Shown: positions 24,171 to 32,876 of the stretch, one piece after another
Layout of the letters: every line of letters begins with the position of its first letter
How positions within the stretch are numbered: position 1 is the first letter of the stretch
Assembly: GCA_021770825.1 (NCBI GenBank)
Contig: JAETQD010000022.1
Location: 1-39,877 of the forward strand
Direction of reading: 5' to 3'
Source of the DNA: Clostridium sp.
Lineage (GTDB): Bacteria; Bacillota; Clostridia; Lachnospirales; Lachnospiraceae
DNA: 39,877 bases
Notes under the pieces: generated by a model
Seen by the model: the letters and a program-made list of their open reading frames with translations, nothing else
Told to the model about the DNA's origin: nothing
Databases searched by the model: none
Translations under genes and position numbers: made by a program

Positions 24171-24962
24171 TTACTCACCCTTTCCCTGCTTCTTCCGGTC
24201 ATTTTTAATGAGAATCCGTAAGGCCTCCACGCCCACCTGGATGGCTGTCTCCGTGTCATGGACCACAGGGTTGGAAAGTCCCGCCTTGGCCCGCTCCTGG
24301 TTTGCCATGGCTAAAAAGCAGGAACCGCAGCGTACCTTTAAATAGCTTGCTGCAATGAAAAGGGCTGCCGACTCCATCTCCGATGCCTTACAGCCAAGCT
24401 TCACCCAGGCATCCCATTTATACAGAAGGTCCTTTCCCACCGGCATGGTCTCCGGGTTATGCTGTCCGTAAAAGGAATCCTTGCACTGGACCACGCCTGC
24501 ATGGTATCTGCGGCCCTGATTTTTGGCTGCCTCAATCAGGGCATTGGCCACTTCGATGTCGGCCACGGCCGGAAATTCAATGGGAGCGTATTCCTTGCTG
24601 GTTCCCTCGGCCCGGATGGCCCCTGTGGCCACCACTACATCTCCGCCCAGCACGTCCAGGTCCATGCCGCCGCAGGTTCCCACCCGCACAAAGGTATGGG
24701 CACCGCATTTTACCAGCTCCTCCATTGCGATGGCTGCCGACGGGCCGCCGATTCCCGTGGAGGTGACGCTGACTTTTTCCCCGTCCAGATATCCGGTATA
24801 GGTCACATATTCCCGGCTGTCCGCCACAAACACTGGATTGTCAAAATGTTCTGCAATCTTTTTGCACCGCTTGGGGTCGCCGGGAAGAATTACATAGTGT
24901 CCCACATCCCCGGGTCTGATCTGTAAATGATATTGTAAACCGATTTCTTCTTCGTATGGCAT
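24171..24962 (-). CDS. udp: Uridine phosphorylase (nucleoside phosphorylase family)
   Basis: The 263-residue protein shows the PNP_UDP_1 motifs: [14 protein letters not shown] for phosphate binding, [24 protein letters not shown] and the substrate site [12 protein letters not shown]. The QIRPGDVG start and the SFYGQHNPE segment resemble uridine phosphorylases rather than purine enzymes. It splits uridine/deoxyuridine with phosphate to base and (deoxy)ribose-1-phosphate. As the first gene of the operon it supplies the substrate of DeoB. Some broader nucleoside specificity cannot be excluded. Confidence 0.88.
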   Translation of the reverse strand: MPYEEEIGLQYHLQIRPGDVGHYVILPGDPKRCKKIAEHFDNPVFVADSREYVTYTGYLDGEKVSVTSTGIGGPSAAIAMEELVKCGAHTFVRVGTCGGMDLDVLGGDVVVATGAIRAEGTSKEYAPIEFPAVADIEVANALIEAAKNQGRRYHAGVVQCKDSFYGQHNPETMPVGKDLLYKWDAWVKLGCKASEMESAALFIAASYLKVRCGSCFLAMANQERAKAGLSNPVVHDTETAIQVGVEALRILIKNDRKKQGKGE

Positions 24963-25053
24963 GTGTATCTCCCTTCTTTTTGCTCACCGATGTGCACCTG
25001 CGGGATTCTGGCGCCGGCACTCACCCCGGTCCGTTCGTCCCTGTATACGATAT

Positions 25054-25082
25054 AAGATAGCATAAAGAATGACTTCTGTCAA
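25054..25082 (-). promoter_or_regulatory. Promoter of the pyrimidine nucleoside salvage operon
   Basis: TTGACA (25082-25077) and TATCTT (25059-25054) on the minus strand have a 17-bp spacer, about 90 bases upstream of udp. Confidence 0.75.
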
Positions 25083-25129
25083 AAATCATTACCAATATGT
25101 TACATTTTATTAATTTTTCGTAAACCGCC

Positions 25130-25158
25130 TTGAATCACTATTTCCACTGTGATATAAT
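25130..25158 (+). promoter_or_regulatory. Promoter of the PAP2-type phosphatase gene
   Basis: TTGAAT (25130-25135) and TATAAT (25153-25158) are 17 bp apart; the ATG with GGAAGGAG lies 45 bases downstream. Confidence 0.8.
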
Positions 25159-25202
25159 TTGGCAAAGTTGTGAATATGAATGGAACGGAAGGAGTCATTT
25201 CT

Positions 25203-25859
25203 ATGAAACAGCTAATAAAAAAATACGGGCATATCTGGCTCATGTCCTATGGTCTCATTTATCTGCCATGGTTTGCCAGACTTCAGGAAAATATCGGAAA
25301 GCCCTACCATGTGATCTACTCGCCTCTGGACGATCTGATCCCGTTCTGCGAGTATTTTATCGTACCTTATCTGCTGTGGTTCCTCTATGTGGGCGCGGCG
25401 GTTGTATATTTTTTCTTCCACAACCGGGATGATTATTACAGGCTCTGCACGTTCCTGTTCACAGGAATGACCATCAGCCTTCTGGTCTGTACCTTGTTCC
25501 CCAACGGAACCAATTTCCGTCCGGCGATAAATCCGCAGGAGAATCCCTTCTGCTTTGTGGTAGCGAAACTTTGGAGCATTGACCCTTGTATCAATGTGTT
25601 CCCCAGCATTCATGTATACAACTCCATCGGAGTCCACATTGCGGTCTGTCACAGCAAGACCTTATCGAAAAAAAGGCCTTTGGTGGCAGCCTCCGGAATT
25701 CTTATGGTGTTAATCTGTATGTCAACGGTATTTTTAAAACAGCACTCCATCATTGACGGTGTCGGCTCCCTTTTGATGGCCTCGGTCATCTACCCCATTG
25801 CCTATGCACCGGAGACTGCTCACCGGAAAAAGTACGCCAGGGAATCCTATAATATGTAA
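25203..25859 (+). CDS. PAP2-type membrane phosphatase
   Basis: The 218-residue protein has about six hydrophobic segments and the three phosphatase motifs of the PAP2 superfamily: NFRP (Arg106), FPSIH with His137 (the usual PSGH) and an S-x6-H-x3-D block ending KQHSIID with His181 and Asp185. These enzymes dephosphorylate phosphatidic acid, undecaprenyl pyrophosphate or similar lipids at the membrane. The ATG at 25203 is chosen for its GGAAGGAG ribosome site. Single-gene transcript with its own promoter and terminator. Confidence 0.88.
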   Translation: MKQLIKKYGHIWLMSYGLIYLPWFARLQENIGKPYHVIYSPLDDLIPFCEYFIVPYLLWFLYVGAAVVYFFFHNRDDYYRLCTFLFTGMTISLLVCTLFPNGTNFRPAINPQENPFCFVVAKLWSIDPCINVFPSIHVYNSIGVHIAVCHSKTLSKKRPLVAASGILMVLICMSTVFLKQHSIIDGVGSLLMASVIYPIAYAPETAHRKKYARESYNM

Positions 25860-25867
25860 GATCTGCC

Positions 25868-25914
25868 CAAAAGGCGCTGCAAAGCCAGTCATTACGGCTT
25901 TCGCAGCGCCTTTC
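25868..25914. terminator. Bidirectional terminator between the PAP2 gene and the minus-strand dehydrogenase
   Basis: A long stem pairs AAAGGCGCTGC-AAAGCC (25870-25886) with its complement (25896-25913) with one bulged base. T-rich tails occur on both sides. It separates convergent genes. Confidence 0.85.
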
Positions 25915-25923
25915 TTCTATCCG

Positions 25924-26904
25924 TTATTTTTTATATCCTGTGACCATATCCACCACATTGTTCAGTTCTTTCTTATTTACCCATGCTTCCATGTTATTTC
26001 CTGCAATTTTGACAATTCTCTCAAAGGTCTCCGGCAGGAAGAAGTTTCCGGCCACATGGGGCGTAATCACCAGATTTCCCACATTCCAGAGGGGATCGTC
26101 GGCTGGCAGGGGCTCCGGCTCCGTCACATCCAGTCCGCAGCCGCCAAGATGGCCTTCCTCAAGCACCTTAAGGAGCGCCTTGGGGTCAATGGCACTGCCG
26201 CGTCCCACGTTGATCAGATATGCACCCTTTTTCATCAGGCGGAGCTTTTCCTCATCCATCAGATGGTTGGTGGCATCGCCGCCGGGAAGCACCATGGCCA
26301 CAATATCTGCCCTGGGAAGCAGCTTGTTTAAATCTTCCAGGGTATATTGCTCATCCAAATACTCCGGCTTCTCCCGCAGGGTTCTTCTGACGCCGATGGT
26401 GTAAGCGCCGAGGGCCTTCATCTTTCTTGCAAAATCCCCGCCGATGTCGCCGATTCCCAGCACAAGGACTGTGGAGCCCTCCACGGAAATGATATTTCCC
26501 TTAGACTCCCAGACATGCCCAGCCTGGTTTTTATGATACTGGTTGAATCTGCGGATTAAATCAAACACCAGCGCAATCATGTGCTCGGAAACGGCCAGAC
26601 CGTAGGCTCCGGTGGCATTGGTAAGAACGGCTCCCGCAGGAAGAATTCCCGGCTTTGTGTAGGGATCCGCACCTGCGGAATTCAACTGATACCATTCCAG
26701 GTTCTTTGCGGCTTTCACCATATCGGCAGGAATATTTCCGATAATCACATGAGCCCGCTCAACATCTTCTTTCGTCACCCTTGCCTTTTCCACATACCGG
26801 AAGCAGCAGTTATACTGTCCGTCTGCGGCCTTGGCCTCCAGGAATTTCTTATGTTCCTCCGTTACGGGAATCGTCACCAGAATTTCTTTCATACAGTTTG
26901 CCAC
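25924..26904 (-). CDS. D-2-hydroxyacid dehydrogenase (NAD(P)-dependent)
   Basis: The 326-residue protein has the dinucleotide fold VLGIGDIGGDFA and the catalytic Arg-Glu-His set in VGRGS, TEPEP and TPHVAG. Arginines after the second strand of the nucleotide fold (GVRRTLR) suggest preference for NADP(H). A GTG at 26904 is chosen because AGGAGG lies nine bases before it and it follows the aminopeptidase stop by two bases; the downstream ATG at 26892 is too far from that site. It likely interconverts 2-keto and D-2-hydroxy acids. Last gene of an asnA-aminopeptidase-dehydrogenase unit. Confidence 0.9.
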   Translation of the reverse strand: MANCMKEILVTIPVTEEHKKFLEAKAADGQYNCCFRYVEKARVTKEDVERAHVIIGNIPADMVKAAKNLEWYQLNSAGADPYTKPGILPAGAVLTNATGAYGLAVSEHMIALVFDLIRRFNQYHKNQAGHVWESKGNIISVEGSTVLVLGIGDIGGDFARKMKALGAYTIGVRRTLREKPEYLDEQYTLEDLNKLLPRADIVAMVLPGGDATNHLMDEEKLRLMKKGAYLINVGRGSAIDPKALLKVLEEGHLGGCGLDVTEPEPLPADDPLWNVGNLVITPHVAGNFFLPETFERIVKIAGNNMEAWVNKKELNNVVDMVTGYKK

Positions 26905-26906
26905 TT

Positions 26907-28703
26907 TTATTTTCCTCCTACGGGTTTTGTTGCGTCCATTAACCACTGCCTCTCATCTTCTGTTAAGTAAGGAGCCAGGGTTTCGTATACTTTTTTATGA
27001 TATGCATTGAGGAGGTCCATATCGGACGGCTCCATCACGGAACAATCAATGGCCTCCGTATCGATGGGCGCCAGCGTAAGCACCTCAAACTCCATGAACT
27101 GGCCGTACATGTTTTTTTCTGCCTTCCGGCACATCAGAAGATTTTCCGTCCGGATTCCATGACTTCCTTCTATATAAAGGCCCGGCTCATCGGAAGTAAA
27201 CATGCCCTCCTCCAGCACACAGCTGTCCTGGCGCTCCGGAACAATCCGCCAGCGGAAGCCGTTGGGTCTTTCATGAACGTTGGAAAGGAATCCCACACCG
27301 TGTCCTGTTCCATGGTTGAAATCCAGCCCCCTCTTCCAGAGCGGTCCTCTGGCCAGATAGTCCAGGTTCATGCCACGGCAGCCGTACAAAAATTTAGCAT
27401 CGGCCAGACGAAGGGCTCCCATAAGAACCAGAGTATAGTGAAGCTTCATTTCTTCGCTCACAGGTCCCAGCACCAGGGTTCTTGTCACATCGGTGGTTCC
27501 CTCCAGATACTGTCCGCCAGAATCCACCAGGTAAAATCCCTTTGCATCAATGGTCGATTCCTCTTCCTTTGTGGCATGGTAATGGCACATGGCGGCGTTG
27601 GCCCCGTAGGCGGAAATCGTAGGGAAGCTGGGGCAGAGATACCCCTCTTCGGCCTTTCTGAATTCCTCCAGCCGTTCTGCTGCCTCCGTCTCTGTAAGGG
27701 TGCCTTTGGGCGCCTTTTCTTTCATCCAGTAAATGAACTTTGTGAGAGCCACACCGTCCTTTATGTGAACCTTCCGTAAGTTCTCCATCTCCACCGGATT
27801 CTTCACGGCCTTCATCATGGAGGACGGATTCATGGCCTCGATGATGCGGTTGCTTTCGTGGATACTGGAAAACAGGGCATAATTTACCTTTCCAGGCTCC
27901 AAAAGGACAGAGCCGGAGCGGATGGCCGATGTTTCCTCATAAATTTCTTCATAGGGTCTTACGGAAACTCCGTTTTCTTCCATATAACTGCTCACCGCAC
28001 CGTCAAACCGGCTGCTGTTAATGAATAAACGGAGGGCATTTTCTTCTATTATCATATGGGCGGCCGGAAGTACATTTCCATCCACCGGGTCCATACGGAT
28101 ATTTAAAATCCAGGCAATATCATCCAGGCTTGAAAGGATATGATGGGTGGCGCCGCAGGCTTTCATCTCCTGACGCAGCCGCTTAATCTTACTTTCTGCA
28201 TCTTCCCCTGCATACTCCGTTCCAAGAACCCATACCTTCGGCACCGTAAGCTCCGGCCGTTCACTCCAGATCTCTCCCACAAGGTCATGCTGTACCGACG
28301 CGGAGGCATGTTTTTTCTCCAGGACCTTTGTGAGCTCCCGGCCCACTCCTGTGTTTACCACACGGCCGTCCATGCCGAGAACCCCGCCCTCGGGAAGATG
28401 TTCCTCTAAAAATTCCAGAATCGTGGGAACTCCCTCGTCCCCCATCTGCATTAACTCCGTATCCTGGCCCTTCAACTGCTTTTTGGCCTGCACAAAATAA
28501 CGTCCGTCGGTCCAGAGACCGGAAAAATCCTTTGTGACCACCATGGTTCCGGCAGAACCGGTGAAGCCGGAGATAAAGGCCCGGCAGCCAAAATACGCTT
28601 CCACATCCTCGGAATCATGGAAATCTGAGGACGGAATATAGTAGGCATCCATTCCATGCTGTTCCATCAGCGCTCTGAGTTTTTGCAACCGCTCATTTGC
28701 CAT
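26907..28703 (-). CDS. Xaa-Pro aminopeptidase, M24B family (long, APP1-like form)
   Basis: The 598-residue protein has the three-domain build of the long M24B aminopeptidases: two creatinase-N-like domains (about 1-140 and 150-300) and a pita-bread catalytic domain. The dinuclear metal ligands are all visible: Asp394 in LVDSGGQY, Asp405 in TTDVTRT, His468 in GTGHGVG, Glu506 in TSDEPGLY and Glu520 in IRTENLL. It removes N-terminal residues preceding proline in the cytoplasm. GGAGGG sets the ATG at 28703. It lies between asnA and the dehydrogenase. Confidence 0.95.
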   Translation of the reverse strand: MANERLQKLRALMEQHGMDAYYIPSSDFHDSEDVEAYFGCRAFISGFTGSAGTMVVTKDFSGLWTDGRYFVQAKKQLKGQDTELMQMGDEGVPTILEFLEEHLPEGGVLGMDGRVVNTGVGRELTKVLEKKHASASVQHDLVGEIWSERPELTVPKVWVLGTEYAGEDAESKIKRLRQEMKACGATHHILSSLDDIAWILNIRMDPVDGNVLPAAHMIIEENALRLFINSSRFDGAVSSYMEENGVSVRPYEEIYEETSAIRSGSVLLEPGKVNYALFSSIHESNRIIEAMNPSSMMKAVKNPVEMENLRKVHIKDGVALTKFIYWMKEKAPKGTLTETEAAERLEEFRKAEEGYLCPSFPTISAYGANAAMCHYHATKEEESTIDAKGFYLVDSGGQYLEGTTDVTRTLVLGPVSEEMKLHYTLVLMGALRLADAKFLYGCRGMNLDYLARGPLWKRGLDFNHGTGHGVGFLSNVHERPNGFRWRIVPERQDSCVLEEGMFTSDEPGLYIEGSHGIRTENLLMCRKAEKNMYGQFMEFEVLTLAPIDTEAIDCSVMEPSDMDLLNAYHKKVYETLAPYLTEDERQWLMDATKPVGGK

Positions 28704-28741
28704 TTTGTCATTTCCCTCCGTTCATTTTCATTTCTCTTTCC

Positions 28742-29746
28742 TTATAAAAGCGGTACTCCCGCCTGCCCCGCCATTGCTCTGACTTCCTTTGGCCAGATGG
28801 AGGCCTGAATTTCACCGATATGGGCCTTTCTTAAAAAGAACATGCAGATTCTCGACTGACCGATACCGCCGCCGATGGTGTAGGGCAGCTCTCCCTTTAA
28901 CAGGGCCTTCTGGAAATCCAGTTGTTCCCTTTCCTCACAGCCTGCAAGCTTTAACTGTCTCTTCAGGGACTCCTCGTCCACACGGATTCCCATGGAGCTT
29001 AACTCCAGGGCAATATCCAAAACCGGATAATATACAATAATATCTCCGTTTAACTCCCAGTCGTCATAGTCCGGCGCACGGCCGTCATGACGTTCACCGG
29101 AATTTAAAGTCTTACCGATCTGCTCGATGAAAACTGCGCCGTGAAGCTTTGCAGCCTTGTATTCCCTCTCCTTGGGAGTCAGATCCGGATACATGTCCTC
29201 AAGCGCCTGGGAGGTGATAAATTCAATATGGTCCGGCAGCACATGGCCGATATAATCGTATTCATAGGCCATATAGTCCTCGGTGATCTTTAAGGTCTTA
29301 TAGACGGCCTTCACCGTATTTTCCAGGGTCTCCCTGGTCCGCTCCTCCTTAAGAATCACCTTCTCCCAGTCCCACTGGTCCACATAGATGGAATGGATGT
29401 TGTCGGTGTCCTCATCCCGGCGGATGGCGTTCATATCGGTGTAAAGTCCTTCTCCCGGCTGGAAGCCGTACTGCTTTAAAGCATACCGTTTCCATTTTGC
29501 CAAAGAATGGACGATCTCTGCCTGGCGGTTTCCTTCCTTAATATCAAAGCCCACCGGGCGCTCCACGCCGTTTAAGTTATCATTTAAGCCCGACTCCGGG
29601 GTAACGATCAAGGGGGCCGACACACGGGTCAAGTTTAACTGCTTGGTCAGCTCTTTCTGGAAAAAATCCTTTACAATCTTTATTGCGATCTGGGTTTCCC
29701 GCAGGTCAATCTGCGGCTTATAGCCCTCCGGTACATAAAATTCCAT
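28742..29746 (-). CDS. asnA: Aspartate-ammonia ligase
   Basis: The 334-residue protein has the length and class II aminoacyl-tRNA-synthetase-like fold of AsnA. It has an N-terminal KPQIDLRETQIAIKIVKDFF, VSAPLIVTPESGLNDNLNG, the substrate strands SIYVDQWDWEKVI and the C-terminal motif 3-like TIGGGIGQSRICMFFL. It makes asparagine from aspartate, ammonia and ATP. The ATG at 29746, with AAGGAA upstream, gives the canonical N-terminus; 24 further in-frame codons upstream include the predicted -10 element and are rejected. Confidence 0.96.
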   Translation of the reverse strand: MEFYVPEGYKPQIDLRETQIAIKIVKDFFQKELTKQLNLTRVSAPLIVTPESGLNDNLNGVERPVGFDIKEGNRQAEIVHSLAKWKRYALKQYGFQPGEGLYTDMNAIRRDEDTDNIHSIYVDQWDWEKVILKEERTRETLENTVKAVYKTLKITEDYMAYEYDYIGHVLPDHIEFITSQALEDMYPDLTPKEREYKAAKLHGAVFIEQIGKTLNSGERHDGRAPDYDDWELNGDIIVYYPVLDIALELSSMGIRVDEESLKRQLKLAGCEEREQLDFQKALLKGELPYTIGGGIGQSRICMFFLRKAHIGEIQASIWPKEVRAMAGQAGVPLL

Positions 29747-29818
29747 AGTATTATTCCTTCCTGATTCTTCCGGCTGCTGGCCCTGACGTTCCCTGGCCGC
29801 ATTGCCGCTTTCTTCCAT

Positions 29819-29847
29819 AGTATAGCATTATTTGATAGAAAAAGAAA
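29819..29847 (-). promoter_or_regulatory. Possible extended -10 promoter of asnA
   Basis: On the minus strand TGC-TATACT (-10 at 29824-29819) is an extended -10; the hexamer 17 bp upstream is a poor TTTCTT. Confidence 0.4.
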
Positions 29848-29885
29848 TAAAAACCTGACGGGACATGATTCGGAATCCCGCCAGG
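29841..29885 (-). terminator. Minus-strand terminator upstream of asnA
   Basis: CCTG-A-CGGGA (29854-29863) pairs with TCCCG-C-CAGG (29876-29885). On the minus strand it is followed by TTTTTATTTCTTT. It can stop read-through from the radical SAM operon before it enters asnA, after crossing the plus-strand gene at 29924. Confidence 0.7.
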
Positions 29886-29923
29886 CTGTATATGATACAA
29901 TAACCTGATTTTCGGAGGCTTTT

Positions 29924-30421
29924 ATGGCTTTCTATACTCCAACCGTCGGTACTGTTACCAACATTGACTACCAGAGCGGAAGCTCTTTTTCATCCGGCGA
30001 CTGCTTTGTTTTATTCTCCGTGCAGAGCGAGGACCAGGGACAGATTCAGGTCTCCCTCCCGGCCAATGCCTATGTCTTAAATCTCCACCAGTTTAAAATC
30101 GGTGACCGCGCCACCTTCTTTTATAACCCCAATGCGCCGATGCCGATGATCTATCCGCCCAGATACCAGGCTGTGGCCGCCGCCTACACGCCCCACGGCA
30201 CCACCGCTGCCCTGGATATGTTCAACGAAAGGCTCACTAATTCCGACAATACCCTGACCTTGACGCCAACCTGGAACACACCCGTTACACTTCCCAACGG
30301 CCAGACCTACGCCAATGATCCCGACGGCCATCTTCTTTTGGTCACCTACACCGCCACCACCAGAAGTATTCCCGCCCAGGCCATCCCGGAGCAGGTAGTG
30401 GTGTTCTGCCAGGGGACTTAA
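29924..30421 (+). CDS. Conserved-looking protein of unknown function
   Basis: I do not recognise this 165-residue protein. It has no signal peptide, membrane segment or cysteine cluster. The first 70 residues look like alternating beta strands (TVGTVTNIDYQSGSSF, CFVLFSVQSE, QIQVSLPANAYVLNL). The middle is proline-rich (NPNAPMPMIYPPRYQ) and the last third is Thr/Asn-rich and strand-like. GGAGG precedes the ATG and TGATACAAT at 29893-29901 may be an extended -10. The gene stands alone, convergent with the radical SAM operon and only seven bases from its end, with no terminator between. Confidence 0.75.
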   Translation: MAFYTPTVGTVTNIDYQSGSSFSSGDCFVLFSVQSEDQGQIQVSLPANAYVLNLHQFKIGDRATFFYNPNAPMPMIYPPRYQAVAAAYTPHGTTAALDMFNERLTNSDNTLTLTPTWNTPVTLPNGQTYANDPDGHLLLVTYTATTRSIPAQAIPEQVVVFCQGT

Positions 30422-30428
30422 AGAACCG

Positions 30429-31322
30429 CTATAAAAAATCGAAGGTAAGCTGCGTACACTGGTATTCCTTTTTGTAGTCGTGTATGATGTCCTCCATTCG
30501 GTACAGCAGCCCGCTTTTTATGCAGGCCTCTTCAAACACGGTCCAAAGCTTACGGGCTTTGGGGCTTGAGCAGTAATAGCGGTTCCCATAGGCCTTCCCA
30601 TACCGCATCGGAAGCTCCATCCCCGGGAAGCCCTTTTCCAGGCCTTCATAAAAGTACTCTCTCTGCCCGTCCCTTATGGTAACTCCCATGATTCCATAGA
30701 GAAATCTGGCTCCGGAATCCTTTGTACGCCTTACCAGCTCCAGAATATTCTCCTCATTGTCCTCCAAAAACGGAAGTAAGGGCGTCATAACCACTCCCGT
30801 ATAAAGACCTGCATCGGCCATCCGCTTTATGGCGGCAAACCGACCGGAGGAAGGTGTGACGCGGGGTTCGATTTTCCCGCAAAGCCCATCGTCCGCCGTG
30901 GTTATGGTCATCATGGCAAGGACCGGAGAATGTTCCTTGATGCTCTGGTAAATATCCACGTCCCTTACAATCAGATCGCTCTTTGTCAGCATGGAAATTC
31001 CAAAGCCAAAGGCGTCAATAAGCTCTAGGGCATGGCGGGTCACCAATTCCATTTTCTCAAAGGGATTATAGGAATCGCACATGGCTCCGCTTCCGATCAC
31101 GCCCTTTTTTACCTTTCTTCTGAGCTCATCCCTCACAATCATAAGGGCGTTTTCCTTCACCCGCACATGGTCAAAGTCCTCCACATGATAACAGGCGCTC
31201 CGGCTGTCACAGTAAATGCAGCCGTGGGAACAGCCCCGGTACAGATTCATGTTGTAGTCGCTTCCGAACCAGGACGTGTCTTTGTTTTTTGTGATGATGG
31301 TTTTTGCAGGAACGGTATCCAT
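30429..31322 (-). CDS. SPL-family radical SAM protein (SplB/Rv2578c type)
   Basis: The 297-residue protein has the C-x3-C-x2-C radical SAM cluster at Cys31, Cys35 and Cys38 within RGCSHGCIYCDSRS. It continues with a TIM-barrel including MLTKSDLIVRDVD, MMTITTADD and VMTPLLPFLEDNEENI. This matches the family related to spore photoproduct lyase. SplB itself repairs spore photoproduct, but short members such as this lack its N-terminal part and their substrates are unknown. It is the last gene of a six-gene operon. Confidence 0.88.
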   Translation of the reverse strand: MDTVPAKTIITKNKDTSWFGSDYNMNLYRGCSHGCIYCDSRSACYHVEDFDHVRVKENALMIVRDELRRKVKKGVIGSGAMCDSYNPFEKMELVTRHALELIDAFGFGISMLTKSDLIVRDVDIYQSIKEHSPVLAMMTITTADDGLCGKIEPRVTPSSGRFAAIKRMADAGLYTGVVMTPLLPFLEDNEENILELVRRTKDSGARFLYGIMGVTIRDGQREYFYEGLEKGFPGMELPMRYGKAYGNRYYCSSPKARKLWTVFEEACIKSGLLYRMEDIIHDYKKEYQCTQLTFDFL

Positions 31323-31327
31323 GGATC

Positions 31328-31798
31328 CTACTGGTCCTTTTCACCCTTTAAATATGCTAAGATATCTACCGCATTGGTGTCCGGCTTCACCTTTTCCATG
31401 GCCTTTTCAATGATTCCGTTCTCGTCAATGACATAGGTGCTCCGCACCACGCCCATGGATACCTTTCCGTAGAGCTTTTTCTCCTTCCACACATCGTATG
31501 CCTGAATGGCAGATAACTCCGGATCCGAAAGGAGAATGAAGGGGAGCTCATATTTGGCGGCAAAATTCTGATGGGATTTCATGCTGTCCTTGCTGATTCC
31601 AATGACCGGAACGCCCAGGGTTTCAAACTCCTTATAAGCCCCGGCAAAGGCGCAGGCCTGTTTGGTGCAGCCCGGGGTACTGTCCTTGGGATAAAAATAA
31701 ATTACCACCTTTTTCCCGGCAAAATCCTTTAAGGATACCTGATTTCCGTCTTTATCGTTCAATGTAAATTCCGGTGCTTTTGTTCCTTCTGCTAACAT
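31328..31798 (-). CDS. bcp: Thioredoxin-dependent thiol peroxidase (BCP / peroxiredoxin Q)
   Basis: The 156-residue peroxiredoxin has the peroxidatic Cys44 in PKDSTPGCT and the resolving Cys49 five residues later (PGCTKQAC), which defines the BCP subgroup. It also has GVVRSTYVIDENG near the C-terminus. It reduces organic hydroperoxides and H2O2 using thioredoxin. Its ATG overlaps the end of the P-loop gene by seven bases. Confidence 0.95.
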   Translation of the reverse strand: MLAEGTKAPEFTLNDKDGNQVSLKDFAGKKVVIYFYPKDSTPGCTKQACAFAGAYKEFETLGVPVIGISKDSMKSHQNFAAKYELPFILLSDPELSAIQAYDVWKEKKLYGKVSMGVVRSTYVIDENGIIEKAMEKVKPDTNAVDILAYLKGEKDQ

Positions 31799-32325
31799 TG
31801 TTTTTCCTCTCTTTCCTGTTTCACTTTATGATAGAACGCGTCCAGTTCCTTCTGGTTCTTTATGATCACGGTTTTTTCCGGATAACGTCCGGAAACCTGA
31901 GCATAACGGTCTCTCTGTTTTTTCGTCCGCCCGTCGTGGAGAATCCACCAGATGAATTCCCAGTCAAGCTTTTCTTCACATCCTTTTGTCATGGACTCCC
32001 TGGCCCGTCCCCGGTTTGCAAGGAACCGCTTTCCCGCGCGGAAAAGACAGACGAAACGGTTGAAATTCAAAAAAAGAATCCTGTCTGCCTCCTCCATACG
32101 CCTCTCATACTCCAAAGACGTATAATTTCCGTCGATCACCCACTGGGGCGTCCGGTCCATGAATTCCTTTACGGCGGCCTGCTCCTTTTGGGGTTCCTGT
32201 TCTTCCCAGCCGGAAAGCCAGTGAATCTGGTCCAGATAAAGGACGGGAATTCCGTAGCTTTCTCCCAGGAATTTTGCCAGCGTGGATTTTCCGCACCCGG
32301 AATATCCAATCAGAGCAATCTTCAT
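31792..32325 (-). CDS. P-loop nucleotide kinase-like protein (AAA_17 / FlaR-related)
   Basis: The 177-residue protein begins with Walker A IGYSGCGKST (residues 6-15). It continues with LDQIHWLSGW, the aspartate-containing WVIDGNYTS and an arginine-rich lid (FRAGKRFLANRGRARESM), as in small adenylate-kinase-like proteins sometimes named topology-modulation or FlaR proteins. A small-molecule kinase activity is plausible but the substrate is unknown. It overlaps its neighbours on both sides by 4 and 7 bases. Confidence 0.88.
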   Translation of the reverse strand: MKIALIGYSGCGKSTLAKFLGESYGIPVLYLDQIHWLSGWEEQEPQKEQAAVKEFMDRTPQWVIDGNYTSLEYERRMEEADRILFLNFNRFVCLFRAGKRFLANRGRARESMTKGCEEKLDWEFIWWILHDGRTKKQRDRYAQVSGRYPEKTVIIKNQKELDAFYHKVKQEREEKQC

Positions 32326-32855
32326 GCTTTCACCTGAATCTGGCAGCTTCTCATGGTCTCAAGGGCTGCCTCATGCTTTTCTTTTGTGACTCCCGCACAG
32401 CAGGCAGAATCCACCGAGACGGGAACCTCCGGAAGAAATGCCTTAATGAGCAGGGCATTGGATACCACACAGATGTCTGTACAGAGTCCCACCAGCTCCA
32501 CCGATGCAAGGCCTTCCGTCTCGTGGATGTTCCGTAAGTTCTCCGCCAGAGCCGTGCATCCAAAGGTTGGCTTATCGTAGCAGGGGAATCCCCGCTTCTC
32601 TCTGATTTTTTCCAGCTCCCCTATGATTTCCCAGCCATCCGTTCCCTTCACACAGTGAACCACCGGAAGCAGCCGTCCCTCCTGGGTTTCCATATAATTT
32701 TCCCCATGGGTATCCCTGGTAAAAATCACAGTTCCGTCAAAGCCGGAAACCTTTTCGATTACTTTTGGAACAATCTCCCGGGCCTCTTTTGTTCCCAGGC
32801 TTCCGTCCACAAAGTCCTTCTGCATATCCACTACAATCAGCACATTCTTAGCCAT
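32322..32855 (-). CDS. Cysteine hydrolase, isochorismatase/nicotinamidase family
   Basis: The 177-residue protein has the family triad Asp10 (VVDMQKDF), Lys95 (YDKPTFG) and Cys129 (LCTDICV). It also has a TRDTH motif with Asp48 and His50 and a later His67 (VVHCVKGTDG), which could form the nicotinamidase metal site. The cis-peptide segment before the nucleophile is typical. The best guess is nicotinamidase or a related amidase; related enzymes also hydrolyse ureides. It lies in the six-gene operon between the acetyltransferase and kinase-like genes. Confidence 0.9.
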   Translation of the reverse strand: MAKNVLIVVDMQKDFVDGSLGTKEAREIVPKVIEKVSGFDGTVIFTRDTHGENYMETQEGRLLPVVHCVKGTDGWEIIGELEKIREKRGFPCYDKPTFGCTALAENLRNIHETEGLASVELVGLCTDICVVSNALLIKAFLPEVPVSVDSACCAGVTKEKHEAALETMRSCQIQVKA

Positions 32856-32876
32856 GACGCTCTCCTTTCCATTGAT

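Noticed and set aside
29747-29885. A T-box or other tRNA-sensing leader upstream of asnA
   Set aside because: No T-box sequence (GGTGG-type antiterminator) or specifier loop is visible, and the predicted promoter lies downstream of the hairpin, so the hairpin is an upstream terminator.
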